DNA of 64,000 bases, from positions 3,105,001 to 3,169,000 of the forward strand of contig NC_135361.1 of the NCBI RefSeq assembly GCF_051622035.1, given 5' to 3'. Shown piece by piece: positions 51,109 to 62,818 of the stretch (position 1 is its first letter; each line of letters opens with the position of its first letter). A model generated the notes under the pieces. That model was given only the letters and a program-made list of their open reading frames with translations, searched no databases and was not told where the DNA came from. The stretch is from Arctopsyche grandis (taxonomy: Eukaryota > Arthropoda > Insecta > Trichoptera > Hydropsychidae). The position numbers and the translations under genes are program-made.

Positions 51109-51703
51109 TTTCAACGGTCCAAAACTCATACTGAGCAATATTACGGCGTTCGAAGTTCGAACGTATAATTTAATAGTCATTTTAAAGTTCTCGGCGACAA
51201 GTTGGGATTCCGATTGAAGAACATTTGACTTGTTACGTCCGCGAGTGTCATTTATTATTGTATGAGTATTTAATACTTAACAAGACCAACTTAAGTAATT
51301 TTATAGATTCATTATTGTGTAAGATTTTATTTGTCTTTTTGATGTACTAGTATTTTTCTACGGCGACGTTTCTAAAACTGAGATCCGAGCTATTTAATAC
51401 TAGAAATAAATTGAAACGTGTTTGAGAATGTATGCCAAAATTACTCGCTCAAATGATGTAAAATGAAACGGCTCCTCGAATACAATTTCATTGAATAGTA
51501 CAAAAGTTTGAGAAATGTTGCCGTCCATTTTTTTCCGACGTCTGTAAATTTCGTCGTTATTAAAGATTACTGCCCGATTTATTCGAACTTACGTAGATTT
51601 AATTAACTTACTGTGTAAAGTCATCAATCATTATCACATATAAATGTATTTCTTTTAATTTTAAATGTTCTAGAAAGTAAGTTTAGAAAAAAAATAGTTT
51701 ACA
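51109..51703. other. PDCL 3' UTR and flank
   Basis: Contains AATAAA at about 51404; nothing else recognised. Confidence 0.5.
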
Positions 51704-53033
<1,330 letters not shown>

Positions 53034-53037
53034 TTAA

Positions 53038-53543
53038 CCGTTTGCCCGCGGCCGTCTTCTATGGAAGCTTTGCGCGACAAGTCTGTAGCGCGGCCGTCTT
53101 CCATAGAATTTCTGAACTTTGCACGGGATTTTGAGCCTTATATGCGCCTATTTCAACTGTTTTAAGGTTCAAAATTGGTTGAATATATTACTGAGAGTTG
53201 AATGCCATCTATTCAATTTGCTTAAAATTAATATATACCAGTCAAAATTAGTTTTTTGTGGAACCATACTGAAACCTCGTTTATGTGACGTCACGTCTGT
53301 TGAACAATGGCGACGATATGTCTCAATTGTATGAAGAATGATTATTTGACAATTAAGCCTAAACTACGAGATGTATTATGTATTTTATTGTTTAAAATAA
53401 TACTTTATGTATTAATTAACATATCTGGTTACTTGAGTAAATATTAAAATCTGTATTTAAAGGCGAAAACTCGATTGGCGCATTCGCCAAAAAGGTGCCG
53501 CATACAGGGCCTGTTCGCTATATTTATTGCCGCGGGCAAAGGG
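53038..53543. mobile_element. piggyBac-like non-autonomous element
   Basis: The termini CCGTTTGCCCGCGGC (53038) and GCCGCGGGCAAAGGG (ending 53543) are inverted with one mismatch. TTAA lies on each side (53034-53037 and 53544-53547), the piggyBac target site. A GCGGCCGTCTTC-ATAG/TATGG subterminal motif occurs twice near the left end (53048 and 53090 areas). No transposase remains. Confidence 0.82.
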
Positions 53544-53547
53544 TTAA

Positions 53548-55117
53548 ATTCAAACATGACACGTCTGAAGGAAAATCTTTTTAGCTATAATAGCAACTCA
53601 GATGAAGGATTGCTTTATGTTACTTTCATATGAACGGGTGACCAGATTTAGATTTGAATGCTTCAAAATGTAATTCTCACGTAACCATTGAAATAAACAA
53701 ACAAAAAAAAAACCTCTTATAGTAATCGAGTAGAGATAAAATTGTATAAATCCTCAGAATGCTAGTTTCAACCGGTGGTGACTTCACTTAAAAATTGAGC
53801 AAAAAACATACCTCTTCTATAATTGGTATATAAAATTATTATTTTGAATAAAAACAATAATTTTATTTTACTACCGCCATCTATGTTTACAACTAATAAA
53901 CAAACGATGGATAAACGTCAACGACTATCTCGCCGGGCAGATATCAAACGCGTCTTACACGATATTTTTTTCACCATCGTAATGGCGGAGGATCCATTTA
54001 CTTATATTGATGACCAAAATGAGCAATATGGCAAAGTATGAAAACGATCGGATGAGAGGCAAACTTTTTCCTGAATTGTAATCATAAGTGAAACGTAAAG
54101 GAGGTATGTATGTAAAAAAGCAGATGGCGACAAAACGGTAATACAAAACAATGCAAATATTCCAAATTGGACAATCACACAGAGGCATATGTGAACAATA
54201 CAAGTCAAAATTGATATATGCACCATGCTATGTATAAACAATACACATTAGACGTATAAAAAAACCATAATTGTATTATGAATCGTCTCTCAATAAGAGT
54301 TTGGATTATTTTAAGCGATGATCACCGACCAAACAGATTAAAAGCATACATTGAATACGTCTTTCACTGAATTTGTGGTTAATATTTTAATACTTTACAA
54401 AACAACTTGAAAGCACTTCCAGAAATTATATAAAAATAACTTCTAAAACAAGTTATTCTAAAGTGAGCTGCCATTTATATATTGACGAGCGATTATCTAT
54501 TGACGGCATTTGGAATGTGTTGCAATTTAACCGAGTATACCACGTGGATCCCAGATCTTGACGACCATATATATATGTGTACGACATGAACAAGTTTTAA
54601 GGGCAAACAAACAAATACGTAACTTTGGTAAGACAAGAAACTTTACTCTTAAATCGATTGTATGATACAAATAGTGAAAAATGGATAAACCGTGAAAAAC
54701 ACCCACTCAGGATTCACACATTTCTTTCAGGACAACTATGAATACATTGATGATAAAACGGATCAGATCTTACACTAGATATTTCTTCAAATAATTCGAG
54801 TATTGACTCACATTTTAGACTACGGTAATTTAGAACAAAAACTTATTGAAAGAATAACCTTGATATGGAGAAAGTCAACATTGGGGCTAAACAGACATTA
54901 TAAAATCGACAAAAAAAAAACAAACAATTAATACCAGATCGATGATAATATACACAAATGAATGTGCAATTTTTTTTCTGATGATTCACACACATAGCGA
55001 TGAATATAAAAATTAAATTATTTTACTTAACTTACATATCTTACGTAAATTACATTTACTTAACATTAAAAAAAATATTGTAAATAAAAAAAAAGGAAAA
55101 AACGTATTCTCATTTAA
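53548..55117. other. intergenic DNA between PDCL side and UBA2 3' end
   Basis: Holds the dispersed repeat at 53833-54118 and otherwise AT-rich DNA; the last few hundred bases probably include the UBA2 3' UTR (minus strand). Confidence 0.4.
53833..54118 (+). repeat. dispersed repeat, copy 2 (partner at 15364-15645)
   Basis: Nearly identical to 15364-15645. In this copy ATG at 53979 opens MAEDPFTYIDDQNEQYGK, immediately followed by a donor-like GTATGA. The upstream frame is also open from ATG at 53907. No matching terminal repeats. Confidence 0.8.
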
Positions 55118-58100
55118 TTAATCTATTATTGGAGTGTCGCTATCATCGTTTGACACCGACATTCTAGCTTTCTTGGAAGGCGGCTGATCGGGCAAGTCGA
55201 CCTCGGACTGCTTCTGTTTCTTCGGCATTTCCTCAACTTCTTCCTCCAGATCGTCTTCCACTATTTCCATATCGTCGTCGCTGTCATTATCAGCCATTTT
55301 ACTGGACGAACTTGGTTCCGACAATTTATTAGCTAAAACGAAACCTTGCATGAAAATTCTACACAAATACAAAAAACAAAAAACGAAAATAAACAATAAA
55401 TACCTGCACCGTTTCCATTGGAAGTGCTTTCTTTCGGCTTAAAACTATGACGATCGGCCACAATTTCGCACTCTTTAGCATGCGGATCATGTTTAATGAA
55501 CAATCGTAGCTCATATTCTTGATGGAAATCATCAACCTAAAAATTACAACATGTATAACTAACTGCCTTTCATCATATACAACAAATTACAAAATATAAT
55601 TAACATACAATTAAAACGCTTCCATCTCCGATGCCGAGATTGTGTAGAGTTTTTCCCATGTTCGCATCGGTTTCGCCCTTTTCCGATGATATCAAAACGA
55701 TACCCCTACCATCGTGCAGAGCATCCGGCGAGATCATGTTCAATTGTCTTATAAGGATTTCCGAATTCAACTCTCCAATAGTCAGCTTTAGGACGTCGCA
55801 GATCAGCAACACCGACGGCTTAAACGCACAAACATAGCACTTGGGATTCGGTGGATGAAGTCCTATTAAAAAAAAAAAAAACAATAATAATTAACCAACG
55901 ACAACATAATATGAATGACTCAAAGGAAAAAGACGAATTGATACCTCGATCAGGCACGAAGAGTTGTCCTCTGTGGTTGGGCTTCAATCTCAAGTATACC
56001 GATTGACATTTTTCCAACTGGTTCATGAGGACGTTGAAGGCATGCATTACGACTATTCCGGCGACGATTGCATTCGTAGTTGCTATCGCCGGTATGATGT
56101 TTCCAGCCATTGCTATAATTGTAATAATATAATATTAGAACTTTACATAATCAATACTACATATGTAGATCTAATTCTAGACACTATTAAATTGGACTAA
56201 AACCAACAACTGATAAGACATACAGTCCCCCTCCTTATAACACGCTTAGCTAAAACATGTTTTTCTATTACCCGTATATTACACAAATCAAATTTCTATA
56301 TCTTATTTATTGTATCAAATCTAATTTGTATTTATTTTAGGGGGTTGGGCGCGAAGGGTAAGAGGAAGTAGGAAGAAAAAAACTGATATATGAGGATCTG
56401 AAAAAAAGAAAATACCAGATACTAAAAAACAAATAAGCAAACATACATATTTTTCTTAATCTATATTAATGATATTTAATATATTGTTACGTACGCCGCC
56501 GAGTAAGTGCAATCGGATTAGGCCGAGTAGCATCCCCGAGACTGTGTGACCGTTATAATTGGTTTCAAGGATTATCTCCAGACTGAGTGCAAGTAGGCTA
56601 AACAATGGCCACCGAATTGGCCGCTATTGGTCCCTTCTCAGAAGTGACCGATAGCGTGGGACTGAGTGTCGTGGGAATACATATCCGGGTACATGCCTAA
56701 ACAATAGGGAAGTAACCGGACGTCGAAGATGTCCTGAGCGACCTATCCATTATAAAGCGGTACTTAGGCGATATCAAGACATTCTGGACGGAGCACTGCC
56801 AGTGTGTGTATCTCCTCAATCACCAATAAATGCTGTGACACGACTTTGGCCTTTTACTTGGATCCTCCACCCACCCCTACGCAATAATATATTTAAACAC
56901 TCTTCTATACTTCTTTATGCTAATGACACTAAATATATTATCTCTTATCATTACCATTTAAACCATTCAATTATAAATACATCCTCTTCTATTAAGAATC
57001 TTAATAACAAACTCGATTACTTTGAACATATTTCCTTCATTAACAATAAAGCATATAAATCTCTTGGATTCCTACTCGGCTCAACCAAACCCTTTAATGA
57101 TCCTCATGCACTTAAATTATTTTATTTTTCCCTTGGCAGGCCTCACCTTGAATTTTCCTCAACGATCTGGTCGCCTTTTTATATATCCCATATTAATTGT
57201 ATTGAAAAAGTCCAACTAAAATTTGTCAAATGCTCATGCTACCGTTTACCTATCTACGCCCATACTACTGTTTCCGATATTTTAAAACTCCTATCCTTTA
57301 ACAATCTTTCAGTCAGGCAACCACTCACTGATGCTTCATTTCTTTTTAAGCTCCTAAATGGTTTCCTTGATTGTCCCGATTTACTGAGTAAGGTTGGTTT
57401 CAGGATCCCGGTTAGGTATACTAGACACGTTGCACTCTTTTCACTTAATCCTTTCAAAACCAATTCCCTAAAATATTCCTATCTACAGCGTGTTTATCGT
57501 ATGTTCAACGGGGAGCTGTTGATTACGTTGATCTATTCGGTATTTCCTTGCATTTATTCTTTATCTTTATGCATTTCCACATCTGTTGTCTGTTGAAATA
57601 AAATATAAATAATCATATGCCGATTTTTCACAACACGGAACGCATCAACCATGTTGTAGAAGGTAGGATTTTAATTACATATACAGTGGCTACAAATGAA
57701 ACGTGAGATTAAACCGTTTACCGGGGCATGCCTATCATTATTGCATCAACGTTGAAAAGGTCAACGACTCCCATGTCACGTTTTCAAGTGGTAAATGGAC
57801 TTACATTTTATATCGAACCGTGATTTTTGAGCTATTCCAAATATATGAGCGCGTATATTGGCACAGCCTGATACGAAATCCATACCACTCTTGTCATCTT
57901 TGTCCCACACCAAATGATCGCCAGTTTTCAACATAGCGACGGAGTCTTTAAGGGCACAACAACTGTCAGCGAACACCTATAACAAATCCGACAGCACGAC
58001 AATCATGAGATAAAACTCTACAAAAGCTATTATAATTCAATAGACAAAACACTCACTTTAGCGCACTCTGCTATGCTCAACATGCGTTGATCCGGTAGCC

Positions 58101-61100
58101 CAGAATTGTTGGTCGAACTGCTGCTGCCTACGACTACATAAAAAAAATACACAATTAATACACACCAGCGGTAACTCTCCAAAGCGAGCAATTCGGAGAT
58201 ACGTACCGGCGTCTGGCAGATTGTTGATATCCAACGGTGTCGGTGGTCGCCTAGTTTTCCATAAGTTATCCATAGACAATAAGTATTGTATGTCGTCCTT
58301 GAACAGTTTGTTGAATAGTTTAGTCGGATCGTAGTTGCAAGAGTGCGCCCAAGTTCTGGTGCTCGTCCGCTCCACGTTGCCCTAATTGACAAAATCCGTA
58401 CACTAAATAAACACTGGTGACAAACAAAGTGCATATTATCATAGCGAAGGTATAATCACCTCTACGTTGCTTGAACTTGCACCGAGCGCTTGTTGGGCTG
58501 CGTTACCAGCGGCTTCGGGGTCTTTGGTATCGGGAGATACGTCTTGATCAGGATCCTCTTCGCCGAATAATTGGCTGTAATCAAAAATTACGCTTTGAAT
58601 ATAAAAATCATCAAGCAGTCATTTAAAGCTGACTATCAAAGATGTGAACAAACTACTTCTACCGCTACTACTCACTACATCTTTCACTTAAAATCTGGAA
58701 ACCCCTCTTCACATCCACGCAATAGTATAAGTTCTTATGCACAATGCAAGTAGAACATGCCAAGTACTATATACTGTACTTAACCTTTCCTCCCCTGTGA
58801 TATGTATTTACTACAACTCGACTCTAATAATTGGAATATCGATATGAAATATAATAGATACGAGGTTCAGAATTTTTGTATTCCTCAGTAATATAATTAC
58901 GAATTACGTCAAACGACCGCAAAGCTTGAATTCGAGAATGTAACTGAACTACCGATGGCTCGGTCCAATTTCATATCCAGCCTTAAATAAAAGCATTCCA
59001 AACTCGTTGCATTTATTTGCATGTGATATGTTATCATTCATACATTCTATTGACACATTATTCGCGATAATAAAACATGATTTGTTTTTCGATGATTAAT
59101 TTTAATGAAAATTTACGATTGTGATTATGAATTTTTATTTTGATGTATTTATTTTGTCTTTTTGTTTTTTGTTATATATTATATTTTTTTTATTATTTCA
59201 TAATTTTTATCATATTATTATTCTTATTATTTTGATATTTTTATTATACTGTTATTTCTATTTTTTTTCTTTTTTTGTTTTCTTTAACTATCTTACTCTA
59301 TTATCATTTTTGTTTCTTATTTTAAATGTTTGAGCTTTTCTTTTTTTTTACCTATATGTGAAAATTATTAATGGTTTACTTAACATAATTATATTTTTTT
59401 TACTATCAATCTATGTAACTTAATAAACTGTAAATTTTCCAAATAAATAAATAAATAAATGATATTGCATGTTTCTGCTGACTGAAAAGCGCTTTGAATG
59501 ATGAAACTTGAGAATATCTACATATATCGCAAAACGAGTCAAATCAAACATCTTAAAAATAATCTAACTACACCTCAGCGAAACTCACTTGAACAAATGT
59601 TTAGCCCAGACGATACAATGGATAAATTCAGACGGTGTGTTACGAATCGTACATCCCGGGAAAGACTTCTGAGTCGCTTTCGGCTGACACTCGTAGCATT
59701 CCGTCATCTCTTTTTTAATTAATTCAACCTGGAAACGCAAACAATCAATATAAAAAAGTTCCAGTGACCTAATCAGTTCCATGTATCGACGTATTAAATA
59801 CCTGGCCTGCATAACCGGCAGTGCCGCTCTCGATCAGCGGAACATCAGCAGCTAAGCACATACGATTTACATGATTTCTCGCGGCTCTGTTATCCAACGC
59901 GTTCATTACGAGAGCGAATGTCTCGAAGAAATTAAGTCCATATTCATGTCTAGATAAAAAAAAAAAAAATTATAATGTATAACGGATACATTCAATATTT
60001 CCATAAAACGATATATCGATGTATGAAGAAATGTAACATACGTGGTAATACTGTCATGGTAAGCTTTGATTGTGACATTTGGATTAAATTTAAGGGCTGT
60101 CTCTCGAGCCACTTCAGCTTTGGATTTGCCTACGTGTTCTTTGTGAAATAGGAACTGACGATTCAAGTTGCTCACGTCGATTGTATCCAGATCGATCTGA
60201 AAATTAAAATAATAACATACATATAAGAATCATAGATATTGAATGTCTCGAAAAGCAACAATGGAATGGATCACGACTACAAACTATTATTTTATGGGAC
60301 TAATGGAAACTTAGAATAGGCGTGAATGTTCGGTATTGTAACGTGGGAATATGAGAGAGAGAGGATCCATCGTCTAAGTGCAGTCGTGGGTGAACAATAG
60401 AGACCCCGGATTAGGCTAACGGGACTCAAAAAAAGGATACGCTGGAGTTTTCACAGACTTGAGCGAGTGTGTGCGCAAACAATAAGACTCGCCAGGGTAA
60501 ATCTTTAAATGCCTAGACAATAGACACATTAATGGATCGGGGAAGCTGTGCTGGGCAACTTGTCCTTTATAAGGAGGTACACGCGGTTTCGTGTGGACCT
60601 CCCGAATCGTTAAATAAATGCTGTGAAGCGACTTTGGGTTTTCATTTGGATCCTGAACTCTCCCCTACACAACAGTATCAAGGCTACTAGAGAAGCTCAT
60701 GAATTAATTGAAGGTTTCTCCTTAGGAAAAAGATGTTTACGACCCATTCGGAAGTACATACAGTAGAAAATAAGAGCGATCAAATTTTACTGCCAGAATT
60801 TTTAAATCAAATATATGAATCGATTTAAATTTGAATTGATCTAACTTTGAAAATTACAACACTTGTTGGATATGAAATAAAAATCATTTCCTATCAAGAG
60901 TTTACTAATTTATCTGATTTTCATTGAGACGGTTCCAACAAATTGGCAACCTTACCCATCTTCTCGCAAATTTCGAGTTTTCAGCCATATCGAATTTCGC
61001 TGAATTGTATAAAATGCTGTAAATGTAAAAATTCGATCATAGATGTCTCTGTGGCCCTGCGCTGCAAACCAAGCGGGCGCATGCTCATTTCATACTTTTG

Positions 61101-61980
61101 TCTCGGCTTTTGCCATTTTAAACTTGCCAGAAAGATCCAACTCAGTTTAAAGAATTGCCAATCATCAATGTACATCGAAATGTCATCTGCGCAACCCCAT
61201 GAATATCTCGTCTTTCGTACATGCTGAAATTCAAGCAATCGAAATGAACATGCAGCTGGGTGGTTTGCAATCATTTGCAGTAAACCCCTCCGTGGATATT
61301 AATTGATATGTATTTATGAACTTTGTATAATACTAATAGTATTTGTATTAAAATTTACAATGTCTCTGGCCAGGAATGCGCATTGGGGTTACCTGTTACA
61401 TCTTCCTGGTATAAATTAAAGATAAAATAAATAAATTTTGAAGACAATTGCAATGTTTGATATAAAAAAAGTAAATTTTATTGTTAGTGTATGTATTGTA
61501 CAAAAATATATATAATAACTGGTAGAGTAAAAATCATACAATAGAACTTTGAACTCAGCCGACATAAGTTTTAGAAACATTTTGTATGTCTGCTTAAAAT
61601 TCGAGAAACGCCCCCCTTTTCAAAAAAAAAAAGCACACGCTCAGAGATTGATCGATCGATATGCGCGCAAAAAACATGAACATAAAAAATGGCGCCAAAT
61701 ATGACAGGTGGGTTAGTCAATGGTAGCGTAGGGGTAGAAAGTTGAGGTTATGTGTCCGAGAAGTGGGTGTGGGTGAGGGGGTGGAGCGGGTGCGGGTGCG
61801 GGTGCGGGTGCGGGGGCGGAGGCGGAGGCGGGTACTGACGATGTGAATGTTGGTGAAGCCGGCCAGCACGAGGTTCTTGAGGATCTCGCAGCCAATTCCA
61901 CCGGCGCCGACGACCAGCACCCGAGCAGCGCTCACCGCACTGCCCAGCTTTGCCGAGGACAGCCTTTCGGTAGCCGACAT
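55118..61980 (-). CDS. Uba2: SUMO-activating enzyme subunit 2 (UBA2/SAE2), complete
   Basis: Twelve minus-strand exons join in phase: 61980-61840, 60196-60042, 59949-59802, 59728-59589, 58574-58460, 58381-58207, 58133-58057, 57976-57805, 56112-55945, 55862-55609, 55536-55404 and 55332-55118. They give 630 aa (human about 640). The ATP-binding loop [15 protein letters not shown] is in exon 1, and [20 protein letters not shown] in exon 2. The adenylation domain core is [20 protein letters not shown]. The first zinc-binding pair is ECYEC (C159, C162), and the catalytic cysteine is C174 in [10 protein letters not shown]. The second zinc pair is in KCYVCAFKP, then a ubiquitin-fold domain with [14 protein letters not shown]. 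The C-terminus is acidic with a PPSKKARM nuclear-signal-like stretch. With its partner SAE1 (not in this window) it activates SUMO and passes it to UBC9, mainly in the nucleus. Exon 1 uses the donor GTCAGT. Introns carry two solo LTRs, LINE pieces and SINE tails. Confidence 0.97.
56440..57620 (+). mobile_element. LINE fragment (same family as 25805-26893), interrupted by a solo LTR
   Basis: YINDI-like text just before 56485 and [13 protein letters not shown] just after 56886 are the two halves of a reverse transcriptase active-site region. Further on come [35 protein letters not shown] and VYRMFNGEL. Frameshifts and ANDT in place of ADDT show decay. It ends in an AATAAAATATAAATAA-type tail near 57620. 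It lies in UBA2 intron 8, opposite to the gene. Confidence 0.75.
56485..56886 (+). mobile_element. solo LTR 1
   Basis: It starts TGTTACGTACGCCGCC and ends CCCCTACGCAATA, with a 4-bp duplication ATAT on both sides (56481-56484 and 56887-56890). ATTATAAAGCGG serves as TATA box near 56752 and AATAAATGCTGTGA as poly(A) signal near 56825. The 3' part matches the LTR at 60337-60674 (ATGCTGTGA, ACTTTGG, TTGGATCCT). Confidence 0.8.
59090..59458 (+). mobile_element. LINE 3' UTR fragment with (AAAT)n tail
   Basis: A strongly T-rich plus strand followed by AAATAAATAAATAAAT at 59440-59458, like the 3' UTRs of the LINEs in this window. No coding part remains. In UBA2 intron 4. Confidence 0.45.
60337..60674 (+). 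mobile_element. solo LTR 2
   Basis: It starts TGTAACGTGGGAATATG and ends CCCCTACACAACA, with a 4-bp duplication GTAT (60333-60336 and 60675-60678). TTTATAAGG near 60570 and AATAAATGCTGTGAAG near 60615 are the promoter and poly(A) motifs. Related to solo LTR 1. In UBA2 intron 1. Confidence 0.8.
60876..61010 (+). mobile_element. SINE body fragment
   Basis: ATCATTTCCTATCAAGAGTT, GAGACGGTTCC and AATTTCGAGTTTTCAG match the SINE body. It continues into a type-B-like ATAGATGTCTCTGTGG and then unrelated sequence. Confidence 0.55.
61368..61410 (+). mobile_element. SINE type-A tail fragment
   Basis: CCAGGAATGCGCATTGGGG...CTTCCTGG is the type-A tail hairpin, partly decayed, followed by AATAAATAAAT. 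About 360 bp separates it from the body fragment at 60876. Confidence 0.5.
61788..61816 (+). other. G-quadruplex-forming (GGGTGC)n repeat beside UBA2 exon 1
   Basis: Five GGG runs spaced exactly three bases apart (CGGGTGCGGGTGCGGG...) lie on the plus strand, the template strand of UBA2, about 25 bp past the exon 1 splice donor. The canonical G3N3 pattern is met. Confidence 0.6.
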
Positions 61981-62247
61981 TTTCAGCGATCGCGTCTCTG
62001 CCTCTGCGTCTGCCTCTGCCACCGCCACTGCTGCTGCCACTGCAATCGCTCGACCCTTCCGAGGCCGCACACGTCTACAAAGATCGAAACGAGATTCGTC
62101 CAGAAAATGTCGGCTGTCGGCTGTCGGCTGTCGAGCAACCGCTACTCGCAACCAACCCCACGCTAGCGCTACTGCACTCGTGCCAACTTAAACGGTCTGA
62201 CACTAAGATCGGGCTGCCAACTTTATATACGATTTTATTACGCGATA
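61981..62247 (-). promoter_or_regulatory. UBA2 5' UTR and promoter region
   Basis: GC-rich DNA directly before the ATG, with GGCAGAGGCAGACGCAGAGG-like simple repeats on the minus strand and CGGCTGTCGGCTGTCGGCTG repeats on the plus strand (62110-62131). No TATA box. A LINE fragment begins right behind it at 62248. Confidence 0.4.
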
Positions 62248-62818
62248 TATCTCCTTCATTTTTTACGCGATCTGGTGTAACTCAGGGGTCCACCTTAGGC
62301 CCTTTACTATTTACAATAGTCATTAATAACCTCCCTAAAGTACTACGCAATGCTTCATGTCTCTTGTTTGCAGACGACGTTAAACTATTCTTTGCTGTTA
62401 AGGATGAGAGGCAAGCCTCTCTCCTTCAAGCTGATATTAACGCTGTTTTAGAGTTCAGTTCTAGTTAAGGGCTTGAACTGAATACTAGTAAACGTGCCAT
62501 TATGAGTTATGGACGCGCGAATTCGCTATATTGTCACGGATATTCCATTGGATCCGTATTGTTGAAGCGCGTGGAATCAATGGTCGACTTGGGTATCACT
62601 TTTGATCCTCAATTCACCTTTCACAACCACATCACATCACAAGACAATCGCTGACGTTTCCTTTCGTCGACTTAGATTTGTCTTGAGATATGCTAGATTA
62701 TTCTCCAACCCCTTGTCTTCTCGCTTGCTTTTCAACTCGCTTGTTAGAAGTAAGCTAGAGTATAATGCAATTGTGTGGAATCCGCATGAAGCAAACTACT
62801 CTCTTATTATAGAAAAAG
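62248..62818 (+). mobile_element. LINE fragment, same family as 35396-38960
   Basis: Aligns to 37554-38114 with about eleven substitutions by eye. There is one nonsense change (TTA to TAA within CTAGTTAAGGG at 62465) and a short ATCACATCACA duplication at about 62630. The right side is cut exactly where the LTR element begins. Confidence 0.88.

Noticed and set aside
61713-62151. 144-codon minus-strand frame reading through the UBA2 exon 1 borders
   Set aside because: Only the part 61980-61840 is coding; the rest is 5' UTR and simple-repeat intron sequence.
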